A program made the position numbers and the translations under genes. Under the pieces are notes generated by a model, which saw only the letters and a program-made list of their open reading frames with translations, had not been told where the DNA came from and searched no databases. Positions 5,063 through 6,751 of a stretch of 6,751 bases of DNA are shown here, in pieces. The stretch comes from Candidatus Pelagibacter sp. TMED165 (GTDB lineage: Bacteria > Pseudomonadota > Alphaproteobacteria > Pelagibacterales > Pelagibacteraceae): NCBI GenBank assembly GCA_002171035.2, contig NHHO02000011.1:1-6751 (forward strand), in the 5' to 3' direction. How positions within the stretch are numbered: the stretch's first letter is position 1; every line of letters begins with the position of its first letter.

Positions 5063-6751
5063 TTAAATATCGCAACCTTCGTCAGAGCAATTTTTTCCTG
5101 ACAAGATTGTATTAAAATAATCAATAGATTTTAAACTGCTTATCATAAGGGCTTTATAAACATTTAGATAACCATTTAAACTATCCGATAATTCTTTACC
5201 TTCTTTTTTCATTCCTAATCTAGAAAAATTTAATAACATAATTGAATTTCCATTAGGTATAGTGTGGTCCGTTATGTCTATAGGTTGAAGAAATAAATCG
5301 TTATCAGTCAATTTATTCTTCTGAAATATTGCTTTTTTATTTACATAAAAATGTTTAATAGCCTTAGAGCATATATTCTTGGCTTTAATAATGTAGTCAG
5401 GTTTTAATGTTCTATCGTATAAGTCTAAAAGCATATTTATTGAATATGCATAGTCCTCGATAAAAACTTTTTTTTTTGAATTACTATGAAAAAGTTCGTC
5501 TTTAAGAAAAAAATTTTCTAATTTATCAAAAAGATCCTCTGCCGTATTTAAATATCCATTGTTCGGCAAAATTTTGTGAGCAGATACAAGAGCGCTTACC
5601 CAAAGAGCGTTTAAGTCTAATTGATTTTTATTGTCAAAAAAAGGCTTAGTTTTATTTTGTCTTATTTTTTTTAATTGTTTTAAAATTTCCTCTGTTGGAG
5701 GATTTTTTTCTTTTAAAATAATTTTTCCTTCCCAATTGCCCTCCAACTTTATTTCAAAATAACTATCTAAATTCTTTATGTCTTTTAACTCTTTATATGC
5801 AAATACATAGTATTTTCCCTCTTCTCCCTCGCTATCCGCGTCGTAAGCAGATCCTAAAATACCGTTGATTTTAGTAGTAAAATTTTTATTTATGAATTCT
5901 ATAGTTTGTACAATTTTACTTTCAAAATATTCATTCTTTTTAACGTTAGTATATTTTGAAAGTAATAAAATAAATTGTGCATTATCGTAAAGCATTTTTT
6001 CAAAATGTGGTATTAGCCAATTTTCATCAACTGTATATCTTGAAATGCCACCCTCAACATGGTCGTAAATACCTTGAGAACACAATTGCTTTAAAATTAA
6101 TTCAACTGGTTGTAAATATTTATTATTTTTAGTTTTATTAAAAAAGTATAGAAGAGTGTCATAAACATTGAAAATTGGAAATTTTGGTGATCCTTTATAC
6201 CCACCCTTAACTTCGTCCAAATTATTAAGAGTATTTTCTAAAATTTGTTCAAGATCTTGATTTAAAACAGAAGTTTTTTTTAATTCCAAACTTTTAGTAA
6301 TTATCGAAGATTGTTTGATAATCTGATCTTTTTGTTGAGAATAAGCTTCTCCTACTTTTTCTAAAACTTCTTTGAAAGATGGTAAGCCGTGCTGTCGTAT
6401 TTTAGGAAAATATGTGCCTCCCATAAAAGGGAAGCCATTTTCATCTAAAAACATTGTAAGAGGCCATCCGCCTCCTGTTTGATTAAAAAGTTGATATGCG
6501 CTTTGAAAAATAAAATCAAGATCTGGCCTCTCTTCCCTATCAACTTTTATATTTATAAATAACTTGTTCATTAGATCTGCAGTCTCTTTATCTTCGAAGC
6601 TTTCATGGGCCATGACGTGACACCAATGACAACTTGCATAACCAACACTTAGCAATATAGGTTTTTTTTGAGATTTAGCTAAAGATAGTGTTTCTTTGTT
6701 CCACGTTTGCCAGTTTACAGGATTGTTTTTGTGTTGTTGAAGATAGGGACT
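5063..6751 (-). CDS. Thioredoxin-domain protein of the DUF255 / YyaL / SSP411 family (N-terminus outside window)
   Basis: The frame is open to the window edge: 562 residues are visible, starting SPYLQQHKNNPVNW, so only about ten N-terminal residues should be missing. The N-terminal thioredoxin-like domain carries the CHWCHVM motif (41-47), KVDREERPD (69-77), GGWPLTMFL (94-102) and GGTYFP (111-116). The rest is the alpha/alpha-barrel, glycosidase-like part with GGYKGSPKFP (183-192), GGISRYTVD (about 234-242), PHFEKMLYDNAQ (about 248-259) and DADSEGEEG (about 304-312). It ends with a Cys pair, CSDEGC, as many family members do. The family is widespread but its reaction is not established; a redox or sugar-related role has been suggested from the folds. 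A TTG at 6655 is not the start, since conserved family sequence continues upstream. No signal peptide can be judged. A 121-base gap separates it from the next gene, so it probably belongs to another transcription unit. Confidence 0.95.
   Translation of the reverse strand, partial: SPYLQQHKNNPVNWQTWNKETLSLAKSQKKPILLSVGYASCHWCHVMAHESFEDKETADLMNKLFINIKVDREERPDLDFIFQSAYQLFNQTGGGWPLTMFLDENGFPFMGGTYFPKIRQHGLPSFKEVLEKVGEAYSQQKDQIIKQSSIITKSLELKKTSVLNQDLEQILENTLNNLDEVKGGYKGSPKFPIFNVYDTLLYFFNKTKNNKYLQPVELILKQLCSQGIYDHVEGGISRYTVDENWLIPHFEKMLYDNAQFILLLSKYTNVKKNEYFESKIVQTIEFINKNFTTKINGILGSAYDADSEGEEGKYYVFAYKELKDIKNLDSYFEIKLEGNWEGKIILKEKNPPTEEILKQLKKIRQNKTKPFFDNKNQLDLNALWVSALVSAHKILPNNGYLNTAEDLFDKLENFFLKDELFHSNSKKKVFIEDYAYSINMLLDLYDRTLKPDYIIKAKNICSKAIKHFYVNKKAIFQKNKLTDNDLFLQPIDITDHTIPNGNSIMLLNFSRLGMKKEGKELSDSLNGYLNVYKALMISSLKSIDYFNTILSGKNCSDEGCDI

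Noticed and set aside
6653..6655. TTG at 6655 as the start of the DUF255 protein
   Set aside because: Conserved family sequence (SPYLQQHKNNPVNW and onward) continues in frame upstream to the window edge, so the gene is cut by the window rather than starting there.
1..6751. CRISPR array, insertion sequence, phage or defence genes
   Set aside because: No regularly spaced repeats, terminal inverted repeats, transposase or integrase patterns were seen; nearly all sequence is accounted for by housekeeping genes.

Overview
The window is strongly AT-rich and tightly packed. Every supported gene lies on the minus strand, with gaps of a few bases or overlaps between most of them. The protein sequences (alphaproteobacterial IF1, a long-form dCTP deaminase, and the DUF2948-type protein between murA and hisD), the Lys/Ile/Asn-rich composition and the compact spacing point to a streamlined marine alphaproteobacterium of the SAR11 / Pelagibacterales type. 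That assignment is inferred from recognition and was not tested by a search.

Reading in the direction of transcription (high to low coordinates): (1) 6751-5063 is a DUF255 / thioredoxin-domain protein (YyaL/SSP411 family) whose extreme N-terminus lies outside the window. (2) 5062-4942 is a 121-base gap with a plausible sigma70-like promoter and a good Shine-Dalgarno site. (3) 4941-4750 is a small Lys/Glu-rich protein of 63 residues. (4) 4742-4611 is an easily missed 43-residue basic ORF that holds a perfect 11-bp hairpin and an A12 tract and runs into the start of dcd. (5) 4630-4076 is dcd, 4065-2809 murA, 2807-2364 a DUF2948-type protein, 2367-1063 hisD and 1062-847 infA, with joins from a 4-base overlap to a 10-base gap. 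(6) 847-773 is a tRNA-Phe(GAA) gene whose first base is the last base of the infA stop codon. (7) 757 to the window edge is the N-terminal part of fhs, whose start lies 15 bases past the encoded CCA of the tRNA. No stretch over 300 bases lacks a gene.

The run from about 4941 to 1 looks like one long operon. It joins nucleotide supply (dCTP deaminase), peptidoglycan precursor synthesis (MurA), the last two steps of histidine synthesis (HisD), translation (IF1, tRNA-Phe) and folate one-carbon metabolism (Fhs). In other alphaproteobacteria a murA - DUF2948 - hisD - (UPF0262, phosphatase) - infA - maf - (yacG) - tRNA-Phe neighbourhood is familiar; here the bracketed genes and maf are absent, as expected of genome reduction.

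There is no CRISPR array, mobile element or defence system. The most interesting points are small in scale: the infA stop / tRNA overlap, which means RNase P maturation would remove the last base of the infA stop codon; an apparently paired change in the tRNA elbow (A18 with G55); a TTG start for infA; and the cryptic 43-codon ORF with a slippery A12 tract just before dcd.
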